Shown here piece by piece: positions 54,211-63,946 of a stretch of 64,000 nucleotides of DNA; the stretch's first letter is position 1; the number at the start of each line of letters is the position of its first letter. This stretch comes from an uncultured Acidobacteriota bacterium (lineage in GTDB: Bacteria > Acidobacteriota > Terriglobia > Bryobacterales > Bryobacteraceae). Below the pieces are notes generated by a model, which saw nothing but the letters and a program-made list of their open reading frames with translations, searched no databases and was not told where the DNA came from. Where the stretch lies: positions 81,531 to 145,530 of the forward strand of contig CADEFM010000014.1 in assembly GCA_902826605.1 (NCBI GenBank), read 5' to 3'. Position numbers and translations under genes: made by a program.

Positions 54211-56673
54211 ATGGCTGAACAGAAGCTCATCGGCAGGAACTACACGACGCCGGACCTTGTCGCCAAGGTGACCGGCCGTGCGAAATACGCAGAAGACTTC
54301 CGCGCCGCCGGAATGTTGTTCTGTAAGCTGCTGCTTAGCCCGATGCCGCACGCGCGCATCAGGAGGATCGACACGAGCGCCGCTCTTGCCATGCCCGGTG
54401 TCCGCGCAATTCTCACCGCCAACGATCTGCCCGAAGCGGCGCGCAAAGGCATTCCAGCGTTGACCAATGAGCCGCTCTTCGAAGGCGAGCCGATTCTGGC
54501 CGTGGCCGCCGACGACGAACTGACAGCGGCCGAAGCGGTGGAGCGCATCGCGATGAACCTCGAGCCGTTACCGTTCGTGACTGATCCCCTCGAGAGCCTC
54601 AGGCCGAATGGTGCGAACGCCCATCCGGCGGGCAATGTGTGGGGGCCGGCTCCCGGCGCTGGCGGGCGGGACGCAGAGGGCGCGGCGCAGGCAGAGATGC
54701 AGATTCGTACCCTGAAATGGAACGAGCGTGATTTCGCCGCTGTCAGCGAAGGCCAACTGCCTATGGGAGAAGCCACCGAAGAGTGGGCCTACGGGGATCT
54801 GGAAGCGGGCTTCCGACAGGCCAAGCTGGTGGTTGACGAAACATTCGTGGTCCAGGCAACGAGCCATCAGACCATGGAAACGCGCAGCGCCATGGCGTAC
54901 TGGCAGAACGGCAAGTTGTACCTGCACGGCTCGACCCAGAGTGCGATGCGAACGCTCGATTTGGTCGCGAGCTGGGTGGGTGTCGATCCTTCCGATGTTG
55001 TGTTCATCTCCGAGTACACGGGCGGCGGCTTCGGCAGCAAGGGCGGCGGGGCCGTGTCGATGGCCATCCCGGCCCTGCTCGCCCGGAAGACCAACCGGCC
55101 CGTCATGATGCGTATCAGTCGTGAGGAAGAGCACTACATCGGCCACGCCCGTACCAACATGACTGGGCGCGCCCGGATCGGCTTCCGCGCGGACGGCCGC
55201 ATCACCGCCCTCGATCTGTTCATCGTCCAGGACAACGGCGCACGAGGACAGCGCGGCGATCACCGTGCGGCCGGAGTGGCCACGTCGCTCCTCTACCAGC
55301 CTGCGGCGATGCGCTGGCGCGCCGTCAACGTTCTCACGAACACTCCAACGCGCCTGTTCCAGCGATCGCCGGGGGAGATGCAGGGCATTGCCATCGTGGA
55401 GCGGGTGGTCGCGAAGGCGGCGAAACAGCTCGGCCTCGATCAGATGGAAGTCCGCAAGATCAACGCGCCCGTCGGCAAGGCGTCCTTCGGCCCGCCGCAG
55501 GAAAACGGGAAACGTGGGTACACCACAAGCGCCTTCGTCAAAGAGGCGCTTGATCGCGGGGCGGAGCGTTTCGGCTGGCGTGATCGCATGGCTCGCTCCG
55601 GACGGCGCAACGGTTCCAAAGTCCGTGGCGTCGGAGTCGCCGTAGGCACACATGCATCGGGATCCGTCGGCCACGATGGGCTCATGACCATTCGGCCGGA
55701 CGGAAAGCTGTACGTGCAGAGCGGTGTCGGTAACCTCGGCACGCATTCGCTGTTCGACCTCGCGCGCGTGGCGGCCGAACTGCTGGCGATCCCCTGGGAG
55801 AAGGTCGAGATCCCGTGGGGAGACACCAGCAAATACCTGCCATACTCGTGTTTGTCGGTCGGGAGCCAGACGACGCATGCGATGACGCGGGCGAATCATG
55901 CGGCCGCGATGGACGCTCGGCGGAAGCTACAGGAGATCGCCGCGCACGATCTCGGCGGCTCGCCCGAAGACTACGCCCTCGGCGGGGAGCGCGTGTTCCG
56001 GCGCGACAATCCGAGTCGTGGCCTGAGCTACAGCCAGGCAGCGAAACGGGCCATCGAGCTGGGCGGACAGTACGACGGGCACAGGTTGCCCGAGGACATT
56101 CATCCCACAACGAAGAATGCCGCTGCTGCACTCGCCGGTTTGGGGCTCATGGGCGTGGCGAAGGACATCTATCCGCGAGACGGCACAACCTTCTCGTTCG
56201 TCGCCGGTTTCGCGGAGGTGGAGGTGGATCTCGAGACCGGGAAGCCAACACTCATCGACTATCTCGGGATGGCTGACGTCGGTACGGTGATCAACCCGCG
56301 CAGCATGGCCGCGCAGGTCGCTGGCGGGAGCTACCTTGGGATCGGACACGCCCTGTGCCAGAAATGGGTGTACGACCCGCACTACGGCCTGCCACTGGCC
56401 AAGCGGTTTCATCAGAACAAGCCGCTCACAATCCTCGATGTGCCCACAGCCTTGCAGACGGGCGCGATCGAACTTCCCGACCCTGAGACGCCGGTCGGCG
56501 CGCGAGGCGTGGGCGAGCCGCCGGTCGGCGCCGCCTACGGCGCCGTGATGAATGCGATTGCCGACGCGGTCGGCATGGACGCTTTCCGCCGAGCACCCGT
56601 GACATCCGACCTCTTGCTGATGTGGCTCGAGCACGGCCACCGGATGTCCGATACGCTGCAGCCGCACGTGTAG
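54211..56673 (+). CDS. xanthine dehydrogenase-family molybdopterin subunit (orphan)
   Basis: An 820-residue molybdenum hydroxylase large subunit. The N-terminal domain starts TTPDLVAKVTGRAKYAEDF. Molybdopterin loops are GGGFGSKGG at about residue 280 and the final RGVGEPPVGAAYGA, whose Glu is the catalytic base. The GGAGG ribosome site is 6 nt before the ATG. The 2Fe-2S and FAD subunits normally encoded beside it are missing. Third-position codon use looks even more G/C-rich than in the flanking PQQ genes, and transposase remnants lie on both sides, so horizontal insertion is likely. The substrate is unknown. Confidence 0.9.
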   Translation: MAEQKLIGRNYTTPDLVAKVTGRAKYAEDFRAAGMLFCKLLLSPMPHARIRRIDTSAALAMPGVRAILTANDLPEAARKGIPALTNEPLFEGEPILAVAADDELTAAEAVERIAMNLEPLPFVTDPLESLRPNGANAHPAGNVWGPAPGAGGRDAEGAAQAEMQIRTLKWNERDFAAVSEGQLPMGEATEEWAYGDLEAGFRQAKLVVDETFVVQATSHQTMETRSAMAYWQNGKLYLHGSTQSAMRTLDLVASWVGVDPSDVVFISEYTGGGFGSKGGGAVSMAIPALLARKTNRPVMMRISREEEHYIGHARTNMTGRARIGFRADGRITALDLFIVQDNGARGQRGDHRAAGVATSLLYQPAAMRWRAVNVLTNTPTRLFQRSPGEMQGIAIVERVVAKAAKQLGLDQMEVRKINAPVGKASFGPPQENGKRGYTTSAFVKEALDRGAERFGWRDRMARSGRRNGSKVRGVGVAVGTHASGSVGHDGLMTIRPDGKLYVQSGVGNLGTHSLFDLARVAAELLAIPWEKVEIPWGDTSKYLPYSCLSVGSQTTHAMTRANHAAAMDARRKLQEIAAHDLGGSPEDYALGGERVFRRDNPSRGLSYSQAAKRAIELGGQYDGHRLPEDIHPTTKNAAAALAGLGLMGVAKDIYPRDGTTFSFVAGFAEVEVDLETGKPTLIDYLGMADVGTVINPRSMAAQVAGGSYLGIGHALCQKWVYDPHYGLPLAKRFHQNKPLTILDVPTALQTGAIELPDPETPVGARGVGEPPVGAAYGAVMNAIADAVGMDAFRRAPVTSDLLLMWLEHGHRMSDTLQPHV

Positions 56674-56716
56674 TCGTAAATGATGGGAGAGCCGCACCGA
56701 GATCAACCGCAAGCAC

Positions 56717-57204
56717 GATAGACGGTCAGATGAAATACGGAAGATGCGCAGGATTGTTGACCTTCGTGACCGGATCAGTGAACCAAGAACTGCTCTTGAA
56801 GAACGAATACTTGGCGGCCGAGAACCAGGTTTTGAAAGTAATCTGCCACCGGTCTGGCACAAATTTGGCACAATGATATCAAGCGGAGCGATTACTTTGT
56901 AACGACTCGACTGGGCGGAGGCGTGGCCGGTCCGAGGTCGATGATGGTGCGCGATCTTCAACACTCACGGATGGCGAATTTATCCTACCCGTGCAGCGGC
57001 ACTCCCGCGTGGGGCGACAGTAAGACCCGCAGCCAGTCTTTCTTCCGCTGGTACAACCATCAGCACCACCACTCTGGTCTTGGCCTGATGACGCCGGTCA
57101 TGGTCCACCACGGCCAAGCCCCTCACATCTTGGCGCATCGACAGGTCGTCCTCGATGCCGCTTTCCGTTCTCATCCCGCGCGCTTCGTTCGGAAACCACC
57201 CTGA
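56717..57204 (+). pseudogene. truncated IS3-family transposase (rve type)
   Basis: Two pieces of one transposase. The N-terminal piece (from the ATG at 56730) reads GSVNQELLLKNEYLAAENQV, the family's conserved start. The C-terminal piece (about 57035-57204) reads FFRWYNHQHHHSGLGLMTP and ends FRSHPARFVRKPP, the end of an integrase core. They are in different frames and the catalytic core between them is absent, so the element is dead. Confidence 0.8.
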
Positions 57205-57507
57205 CCTCCGGAGCTGCCCTCCCAGGTCTGGATCAATCGGCCAACTTCGGAGGAAAATACTCTCTAGACTTTCACGCCAGCTGTCTCATTCTTGTTGACA
57301 CGCACCGCCGTGTGGCGCTCGGTTCAGGGGGATGGAGATGCTTACACTGATGATGACCTGACCGACATTTTGTATTCCGGTAGAGAGTATATCTAAACGC
57401 GGGAACAACAGTTCAGACGGCACTCGAAGTGGTTCCCACTAGGCAATTTCGTGTCGGCCAATAAGTTAACGGTCCACGCCCAGCACGCGTCATTGAGTGG
57501 ATCGCCT
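57205..57507. other. intergenic region before PQQ copy 2
   Basis: No gene or clear signal seen. It separates the transposase remnant from the leader of the second PQQ dehydrogenase and may include the outer end of the dead insertion element. Confidence 0.4.
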
Positions 57508-57565
57508 GCGATATCATACTCAATGCAGGAACCAGGCAGGTCAGAGTTCAGGAAGGATCAAACAG
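57508..57565 (+). promoter_or_regulatory. conserved leader of PQQ dehydrogenase copy 2
   Basis: Begins gcgatatcat (TATCAT -10-like), continues actcaatgcaggaacc, shared with copy 1, and ends in AGGAAGGATC before the ATG. The spacing to the start codon is 58 bp. Confidence 0.5.
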
Positions 57566-59437
57566 ATGCGAACCTCGTTGTTGCTATCGGTTGTGAGTTT
57601 GATGCTGCCAGCGCTGTACGCGCAAAACGATTGGCCGTCTTATGCACGTGACCCTGGAGGTCAGCGCTATTCGCCGCTGAAGCAGATCAACGCAACGAAC
57701 GTATCCAAGCTGGTACCTGCCTGGAGTTACCAGATGAAGAAGGAGGGCCAGCCCTTCCGGTTGAGCCAGTCGATCCCGATCATGGTCAGTGGCGTTTTGT
57801 ACGTCGGGTACCCCTTGAATCGCGTGGCGGCGCTGGAACCCGAAACGGGCAAGGTCCTCTGGGAGTTTGCGGGAAAAATTATAGATCAGAATAGAGTGGC
57901 AGAAGGCGCGATGCGAGGGTTGGCATATTGGACCGGCGACAAACAGACGCCTCCGCAGATTGTGTTTGGTACTCCAGATGGCGAACTATACTCAATCAAC
58001 GCGAAGACCGGCAAGCCCAATCCAGGCTTCGGTAATGAAGGGGTTGTGAATCTGAGAACGCCCGAGATCATGAACGGGTTTCCGAACATCCACTACGGTT
58101 TGAATTCTGCTCCGTTTGTTTATAAGAATCTCGTATTTACTGGTTCTCACAATGTGGATAACACGGGAACAAAGGCACCCGCGGGCGATGTGCGTGCCTG
58201 GGACCTGCGGACCGGGAAACTAGTATGGACCTTCCACACCGTGCCAAGGCCGGGTGAAATGGGTCATGAAACCTGGCTAGGGGATTCTTGGAAACGCATG
58301 TCGGGCGCGAACGTGTGGACATTTTTCAGCGTGGACGCGGAGCGTGGAATTCTCTACATGCCGCTGGGTTCCGTTAACAATGATTTCTACGGAACGGATC
58401 GACCTGGGGCAAACCTGTTCTCCGACTCCATTGTGGCTGTGGATGCCGAAACCGGGAAACTGAAATGGTATTTCCAAGCCACCCATCACGATTTGTGGGA
58501 TTACGATATGCCGATCCCGCCGATGCTGTTTGATGTGGTCAAGGATGGGAAGAAGATCCCGGCTGTTGGGGCGATGAACAAGGCCAGTCTACTGTTTATT
58601 CTGGACCGGGTGACTGGCGAACCAATCTACGGGGTGGAGGAGCGTCCGGTTCCCAAGGGGGATGTCCCCGGCGAATGGTACTCTCCCACTCAACCATTTC
58701 CCGTCAAACCTCCGCCATTGGTTCGGATGAGTTTTAAGTATCCCGACGATATCGCGAAGGTCACGCCGGAGCATGAGGCCGCATGCAGGGAACTGCTAGA
58801 AAAGGTCGGCGGCGGGCGCAATCGTGGACCTTACACACCCTATTCTGCCGAGGGAGCGCTAGGTCTGCCCTATATATTGGGTGGTGCGACATGGAGTGGC
58901 GGAGCCTTTGATCCGACTCTGGGATACTACATCATCAATACGACAGATTCGGGAGATATGGGGTACATTGCGCCCCAAAGCGACGATCCCGGTGCGCCGT
59001 CGGAGTCGCCCAGATTGTTCGGACGTATTCGTAGTGGAGGGCCAACCGTATCAGCTAGATTAGGTGGTTCACTTTCGGTAAAGGGATGGCCTTGCTGGCA
59101 GCCGCCATGGGGGAGACTGACCGCCATTAATGTGAACACTGGAGACATCGCGTGGCAGATACCGTTTGGCACGATGGAGGGAGTACCGGCTGGAATTAAG
59201 ACGGGCGCTTCCAGTTTGGGCGGTGGCCCAATGACGACGGCGGGAGGACTGACCTTCATCGGAGCTGCTCTTGACGGAATGTTCCGTGCGTTCGACAGCA
59301 AAACCGGTCAGGAGGTGTGGAGCGTGAAGACTCCGGAGGTCTCTCACGCCAATCCGATTTCCTACATGGGCAAAGACGGAAAACAATATATCGCGATCGC
59401 CGCGGGTTCCACCTTCGTGACCTATAAGTTGCCCTGA
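57566..59437 (+). CDS. exported PQQ dehydrogenase, array copy 2
   Basis: A 623-residue paralogue of copy 1 with the same architecture: signal peptide ending in LYAQ, NDWPSYARDPGGQRYSPL, propeller blades with W motifs, GWPCWQPPWGRLTAINV near residue 510 and the final QYIAIAAGSTFVTYKLP. No heme motif. The first 179 bp are identical to copy 3 (57566-57744 versus 59581-59759), while the middle differs at many synonymous positions, the mark of local gene conversion. Different loop residues around the propeller centre may give different substrates. Confidence 0.93.
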   Translation: MRTSLLLSVVSLMLPALYAQNDWPSYARDPGGQRYSPLKQINATNVSKLVPAWSYQMKKEGQPFRLSQSIPIMVSGVLYVGYPLNRVAALEPETGKVLWEFAGKIIDQNRVAEGAMRGLAYWTGDKQTPPQIVFGTPDGELYSINAKTGKPNPGFGNEGVVNLRTPEIMNGFPNIHYGLNSAPFVYKNLVFTGSHNVDNTGTKAPAGDVRAWDLRTGKLVWTFHTVPRPGEMGHETWLGDSWKRMSGANVWTFFSVDAERGILYMPLGSVNNDFYGTDRPGANLFSDSIVAVDAETGKLKWYFQATHHDLWDYDMPIPPMLFDVVKDGKKIPAVGAMNKASLLFILDRVTGEPIYGVEERPVPKGDVPGEWYSPTQPFPVKPPPLVRMSFKYPDDIAKVTPEHEAACRELLEKVGGGRNRGPYTPYSAEGALGLPYILGGATWSGGAFDPTLGYYIINTTDSGDMGYIAPQSDDPGAPSESPRLFGRIRSGGPTVSARLGGSLSVKGWPCWQPPWGRLTAINVNTGDIAWQIPFGTMEGVPAGIKTGASSLGGGPMTTAGGLTFIGAALDGMFRAFDSKTGQEVWSVKTPEVSHANPISYMGKDGKQYIAIAAGSTFVTYKLP

Positions 59438-59522
59438 CACTAGGTTGCGCTGACAACGGCCCACGGACACCAAGTACGCCGTCCTCCAGCGCTGAGTGTG
59501 CTATACGCACGCTCAGATGCGT

Positions 59523-59580
59523 GCGATATCATGATTCAGTGAAGGAACCTAGGTTAAGAAGAACGGAAGGAAGAAAACGG
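59523..59580 (+). promoter_or_regulatory. conserved leader of PQQ dehydrogenase copy 3
   Basis: Begins gcgatatcat like copy 2, then diverges (gattcagtgaaggaacc) and ends with GGAAGGAAG before the ATG. Spacing to the start codon is 58 bp, as in copy 2. Confidence 0.45.
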
Positions 59581-61434
59581 ATGCGAACCTCGTTGTTGCT
59601 ATCGGTTGTGAGTTTGATGCTGCCAGCGCTGTACGCGCAAAACGATTGGCCGTCTTATGCACGTGACCCTGGAGGTCAGCGCTATTCGCCGCTGAAGCAG
59701 ATCAACGCAACGAACGTATCCAAGCTGGTACCTGCCTGGAGTTACCAGATGAAGAAGGAAGGCCAGCAATTCCGGCTAAGCCAGTCAATCCCGCTGATGG
59801 TCAATGGCGTACTGTTTCTCGGATACCCCCTTAACCACGTCGTCGCGCTCGTGCCTGAAACCGGCAAGCTCCTGTGGGAGTTCACGGGCAAGTCGGAGGA
59901 GCGGACCAATCTTGGCTCCATGCGAAGCCTGGCATATTGGCCGGGCGACCAGCAGACTCCTCCGCAGATTCTCTTCGGGACTCCCGGGGGCGAGATGTAT
60001 TCGATCAACGCGAAAACCGGAAAACCCAATCCGGGGTTCGGCAACGAAGGCGTAGTGAACTTGCGAACGCCCGAGATTATGAACGGGTTTCGGAACATCC
60101 GCTACGGCATGAATTCTTCTCCTTTCGTTTATAAGAACCTGGTATTTACCGGCGCACACACTATCGACGAAACAGGGTCAAAGGGACCCGCGGGTGACGT
60201 GCGCGCGTGGGACCTGCGCACGGGCAAGCTGGTGTGGACGTTCCACACCGTGCCAAGGCCGGGGGAAATGGGTCATGAAACTTGGCTGGGAGACTCGTGG
60301 AAGAAGATATCCGGCGCGAACGTGTGGACTTTCTTTAGTGTTGACGCGGAGCGCGGAATTCTCTACATGCCGCTGGGTTCCGTAAACAATGATTTCTACG
60401 GGACGGATCGACCTGGAGCGAACCTGTTCTCCGACTCCATTGTGGCCGTGGATGCTGAGACAGGGAAGCTGAAATGGTATTTCCAGGCGACTCATCACGA
60501 TCTCTGGGATTACGATATGCCGGTCCCGCCCGTGCTGTTTGACGTGGTCAAAGACGGCAAGAAGATTCCGGCTGTCGGGGCGATGAACAAAGCCAGTCTG
60601 CTGTTCATTCTCAACCGTGTGACGGGAGAACCGATTTTTGGAGTGGAGGAGCGTCCGGTTCCCAAAGGCGATGTCCCCGGCGAATGGTACTCCCCGACCC
60701 AGCCGTTTCCCGTCAAGCCTCCTCCATTGGTGCGAATGAGCTTTAAGTACCCGGACGATATCGCCAAGATCACTCCGGAGCATGAGGCGGCCTGCCGTGA
60801 GCTGCTCGCCAAGGTGGACGGCGGGCGCAACCGCGGCCCGTATACACCGTATTCCGCCCAGGGGTCCCTCGCCATGCCCTATATATTGGGTGGCGCGACG
60901 TGGAGTGGCGGCGCGTTCGATCCGACCTTGGGATACTACATCATCAACACGACGGATTCCGGTGAAATGGCGTACATCCAGCAGCAGGATACGGACCCCA
61001 GAGGCCCGCCTGAGTCGCCCAGGTTGTTCGGACGCCCCCCCGGTGTGTCCCCTTTTACCAGTGGTTCATTGTCGGTGAAGGGCTGGCCGTGCTGGCAGCC
61101 GCCGTGGGGCAGGTTGACGGCGATCAACGTGAACACAGGCGATATCGCTTGGCAGATACCATTTGGCACGATGGAGGGAGTACCGGCTGGAATTAAGACG
61201 GGTGCTTCCAGTTTGGGCGGTGGCCCAATGACAACGGCGGGAGGACTGACCTTCATCGGAGCCGCTCTTGACGGAATGTTCCGCGCGTTCGACAGTAAAA
61301 CCGGTCAGGAGGTGTGGAGCGTGAAGACCGCTGAGGTAGCGCACGCAAATCCGATTTCGTACATGGGCAAAGACGGAAAGCAATATATCGCCATTGCCGC
61401 GGGTTCTACCTTCGTGACCTATAAGTTGCCCTGA
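59581..61434 (+). CDS. exported PQQ dehydrogenase, array copy 3
   Basis: A 617-residue third member, six residues shorter than copies 1 and 2; differences include a shorter loop where those copies have FTGKSIDQNRMNL or FAGKIIDQNRVAE and a shortened segment before GSLSVKGWPCW. All propeller motifs and the C-terminal FVTYKLP are kept. It follows copy 2 after 143 bp and may be transcribed alone from its leader. The last 190 bp of coding sequence before the C-terminus are also nearly identical to copy 2. Confidence 0.93.
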   Translation: MRTSLLLSVVSLMLPALYAQNDWPSYARDPGGQRYSPLKQINATNVSKLVPAWSYQMKKEGQQFRLSQSIPLMVNGVLFLGYPLNHVVALVPETGKLLWEFTGKSEERTNLGSMRSLAYWPGDQQTPPQILFGTPGGEMYSINAKTGKPNPGFGNEGVVNLRTPEIMNGFRNIRYGMNSSPFVYKNLVFTGAHTIDETGSKGPAGDVRAWDLRTGKLVWTFHTVPRPGEMGHETWLGDSWKKISGANVWTFFSVDAERGILYMPLGSVNNDFYGTDRPGANLFSDSIVAVDAETGKLKWYFQATHHDLWDYDMPVPPVLFDVVKDGKKIPAVGAMNKASLLFILNRVTGEPIFGVEERPVPKGDVPGEWYSPTQPFPVKPPPLVRMSFKYPDDIAKITPEHEAACRELLAKVDGGRNRGPYTPYSAQGSLAMPYILGGATWSGGAFDPTLGYYIINTTDSGEMAYIQQQDTDPRGPPESPRLFGRPPGVSPFTSGSLSVKGWPCWQPPWGRLTAINVNTGDIAWQIPFGTMEGVPAGIKTGASSLGGGPMTTAGGLTFIGAALDGMFRAFDSKTGQEVWSVKTAEVAHANPISYMGKDGKQYIAIAAGSTFVTYKLP

Positions 61435-61516
61435 CAACAGGGTTGCACTTACAACGGCACTCGCGACATCAAAAAGGTGGATCTGCCACCACGGGTGCGC
61501 CTAACGAAGGCCGAAA

Positions 61517-61963
61517 ATGGGGTTCACTTTGATTCCCGTTCTTGCCTGCCTAAAATGCCAAGCGCTTATTGCTCTCCCCTACCGACGCGTGCGAGAAAAA
61601 TCTCCCGGTCAACACTATTGGCCCATGGATAGCGCGACGTTAGCTATCGTATGCCATCGATGCGCTCATTTGTGTAGATATTTGGAATCAGACGTTCGTC
61701 GGGAAGACGCTGATACGCTGGCCCTAGATTCATCCACCTCTTTTTGGAGAGTGCAGATAGGATGTGCCCATGAAAACTGCGGCCTTCTAATAGAAGCACA
61801 TATGCGATTTGCCGAAGACTGTTCACCGAGCGAACTAGCAAGCGCTATAGCCAAGTCATCGCCAACCCCTTCTTGTCCGAATGGCCATGCCGTGTCATCC
61901 AAATGCCGGGCATGGAAAATTGACCGGATTGAGTGGACCGGTCGCGATGAGTTCTTGATGTAA
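61517..61963 (+). CDS. hypothetical protein with several CxxC-type motifs
   Basis: A 148-residue protein that I do not recognise. Cysteine pairs occur at CLKC (residues 11-14), CHRC (about 47-50), CAHENC (about 83-88) and CPNGH (about 120), a plausible set of zinc ligands. No signal peptide. The start is poorly supported by a ribosome site. It stands alone after the PQQ array. Confidence 0.5.
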   Translation: MGFTLIPVLACLKCQALIALPYRRVREKSPGQHYWPMDSATLAIVCHRCAHLCRYLESDVRREDADTLALDSSTSFWRVQIGCAHENCGLLIEAHMRFAEDCSPSELASAIAKSSPTPSCPNGHAVSSKCRAWKIDRIEWTGRDEFLM

Positions 61964-62260
61964 CGGCCAGATTCTTCCTTCTACTGGTGACCTGCTCCCT
62001 GAAAAATCCTACGAGCCACTGCTAGTACTGAGTATTGCCGGTTCCGGCATCGCGGAGGAGCGTGGGCACCGGAATGCGGCCCCTTGGGTACGGAGGAGGC
62101 CTGCCGAGCGGTCCAGAAACCTCTAACGTTGTGAACGTCCTCTTGAACGTAAAGGTGGCATCTCGCGGAAGTTATCCTCTCTCGCCTTTCTGTGATGTTT
62201 CCGCCACACAGACGAGGTGTACTGGTGTGGGAAAATACGGCCCACGGCCACCATTCCCTT

Positions 62261-62968
62261 CTATTTGGTAATTTCGATCCAAATCGCACGCGGTGCTCCG
62301 GAGACGTATTCCTCTTCGTGAGCATCCGGACTGAACGTGGTATTTGCGAGCACCTCCCCAAACGTCCTGGTAAAGGGAGGATTTGGGACGCCGCTCTCAG
62401 GAGTTGCGCGCAGCATCCCTCCCCCAATGAACACAGTAGCCGTGCGGTGATAATGGGCATGGCGCACCACCAATTCACCGGGCTTCCAGACTTGGTCCCA
62501 AACAGCGATCCGGTCTGTTTCAAACAGCTTAACCGTGTTGATGCGTGGAAACTGACCTGGTATCCCCTTCCTCGTGGGCCACGGAGATGGCACGAAGTCT
62601 TTCAACTGAAAAACCATTTCGCGCCTGGGCGTGTCGCCAATGCCTTCTTCTTCGACTACGGTGCCCCCCGATTCAAATCGCACTGAGCCAATTCTCGTCT
62701 GTTCAATGCTCCAGGTTCCGTCCGCCTTGGTAATCTTGATGGCTCCTTCGGCGAGAGTAACAGATACTTGATCCATGTCGAGTTTGTGGATTCCGGTAGA
62801 TCTACCTTTTCCCCAAGTGACATCCCAGATCACGAAGCGATCATTGTCTTTGACCAGCGTCGCCCCACTCAATGGAAAGGAAGGCCCCGATTTCTGGGAA
62901 AATACCGCGAATGGGGACGAAAGCAGAACAGTCAAAATCCAGATGGTTCGGCAAAGACATCGCAGCAT
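62261..62968 (-). CDS. exported protein with two cupin-like domains
   Basis: A 235-residue protein with a signal peptide (residues 1-25, ending AVFSQ) and two similar beta-barrel halves: NDRFVIWDVTWGKGRSTGIH and TDRIAVWDQVWKPGELVVRH. The second half keeps histidines (RHAHYHRTA) suited to bind a metal, the first only partly. The ATG at 62968 has GGGAGA about 8 nt upstream; the longer frame from 63034 lacks this. No ligand or enzyme activity can be named; a bicupin is the best description. Confidence 0.72.
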   Translation of the reverse strand: MLRCLCRTIWILTVLLSSPFAVFSQKSGPSFPLSGATLVKDNDRFVIWDVTWGKGRSTGIHKLDMDQVSVTLAEGAIKITKADGTWSIEQTRIGSVRFESGGTVVEEEGIGDTPRREMVFQLKDFVPSPWPTRKGIPGQFPRINTVKLFETDRIAVWDQVWKPGELVVRHAHYHRTATVFIGGGMLRATPESGVPNPPFTRTFGEVLANTTFSPDAHEEEYVSGAPRAIWIEITK

Positions 62969-63267
62969 TTGATATTCTCCCGACAGCAAAACTCGACTAG
63001 GTTTGACTGGACCACCAAATCCGTCCAACATCATAACTGAATTGAACGGACCTCCTCATCACACAGCGGCTCCGGATCCCCCACGCCAGGAGTTGAAACA
63101 GACTGGCGAAGACGGCAGGTTGTGACGCGCGCCGAGGAAGTCACTTTATAGCTGTCGCTCCGGAACCTTCCGAGGAAAGCAATCTTCTGCGGATTTGCCA
63201 ACGACTGCAAGCAGCGTGGAAAGGACTCTCGTAAATCCAGCCACTGATTGTTTTGTGAAATTGGCCT

Positions 63268-63732
63268 TCATACTTGAGCCTCAATTCTCTTTCCGTTAGA
63301 CCCGATGAACAATTGCATCATTGATCGCCTTGATGATCGAAGCCACGCTATACCAACTGCCAACATCGCCAGACCCATCGCCCCCAGCCCTAAGGCACTG
63401 CCCGAAAGGTCGTTGAAGCTGCTCGTAAGCCCTAATCCACCGAAAGCGATGGTAACGAACGGGCCAATCTTCGATGGGTGCTCGACTTGAGTTTTTACAG
63501 AGGTAATACCTGCCATGGAGTAGGTGTTGTCCTTCACCATGAACCTGGCTGTCGTCACTTTGATGCCATCTTCATCCAATAAGACCTTCTCTTCCGGTTC
63601 ATGAGTGGCGTGCATTGAACTGCCTGTGGCGAGGGAAGTCTTTGCGAGAACGGCCACTTGTTTTCCACAACTAGAACAATACCCGGCGGTCGCCGAAATC
63701 GGATTACCGCATGTTTCGCAAAATCGCTGCAC
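63268..63732 (-). CDS. zinc-ribbon membrane protein (DUF6232-like)
   Basis: A 154-residue protein. The N-terminus is a zinc-ribbon (CETCG and CSSCG, residues 5-23). A soluble domain of about 55 residues follows (KVTTARFMVKDNTYSMAGITSV), then two TM helices near residues 88-130 and a short cytosolic tail. The GTG at 63732 has a perfect AAAGGAGG 8 nt upstream. It resembles small DUF6232-type proteins with unknown function. Confidence 0.7.
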   Translation of the reverse strand: MQRFCETCGNPISATAGYCSSCGKQVAVLAKTSLATGSSMHATHEPEEKVLLDEDGIKVTTARFMVKDNTYSMAGITSVKTQVEHPSKIGPFVTIAFGGLGLTSSFNDLSGSALGLGAMGLAMLAVGIAWLRSSRRSMMQLFIGSNGKRIEAQV

Positions 63733-63946
63733 GCACGCGACCTCCTTTGAATGTGCCTATGGAGTGTCTTGGTTCAACGACGGCAATATTATTCGCACGT
63801 CATTCCGACTATTATCCGTGGGACTATTATCGCTCACGCCGCAGCATTGGGGCGGCTAGTCCTAACCCCCATGCTGAAAGATGGAAAGAAGCTTTTCCGG
63901 GTCACCGGAGGCGTCGAGGTCGCGGGACCAAATGGTGTAATGCAGG

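Noticed and set aside
54568..55899. 443-codon open frame on the minus strand inside the molybdenum enzyme gene
   Set aside because: It arises from the high-GC third positions of the real gene on the other strand; the composition (His, Arg, Gly) is typical of shadow frames.
55927..56964. 345-codon minus-strand frame at the end of the molybdenum enzyme gene
   Set aside because: Shadow of the real gene, extending into the transposase remnant; no coherent motifs.
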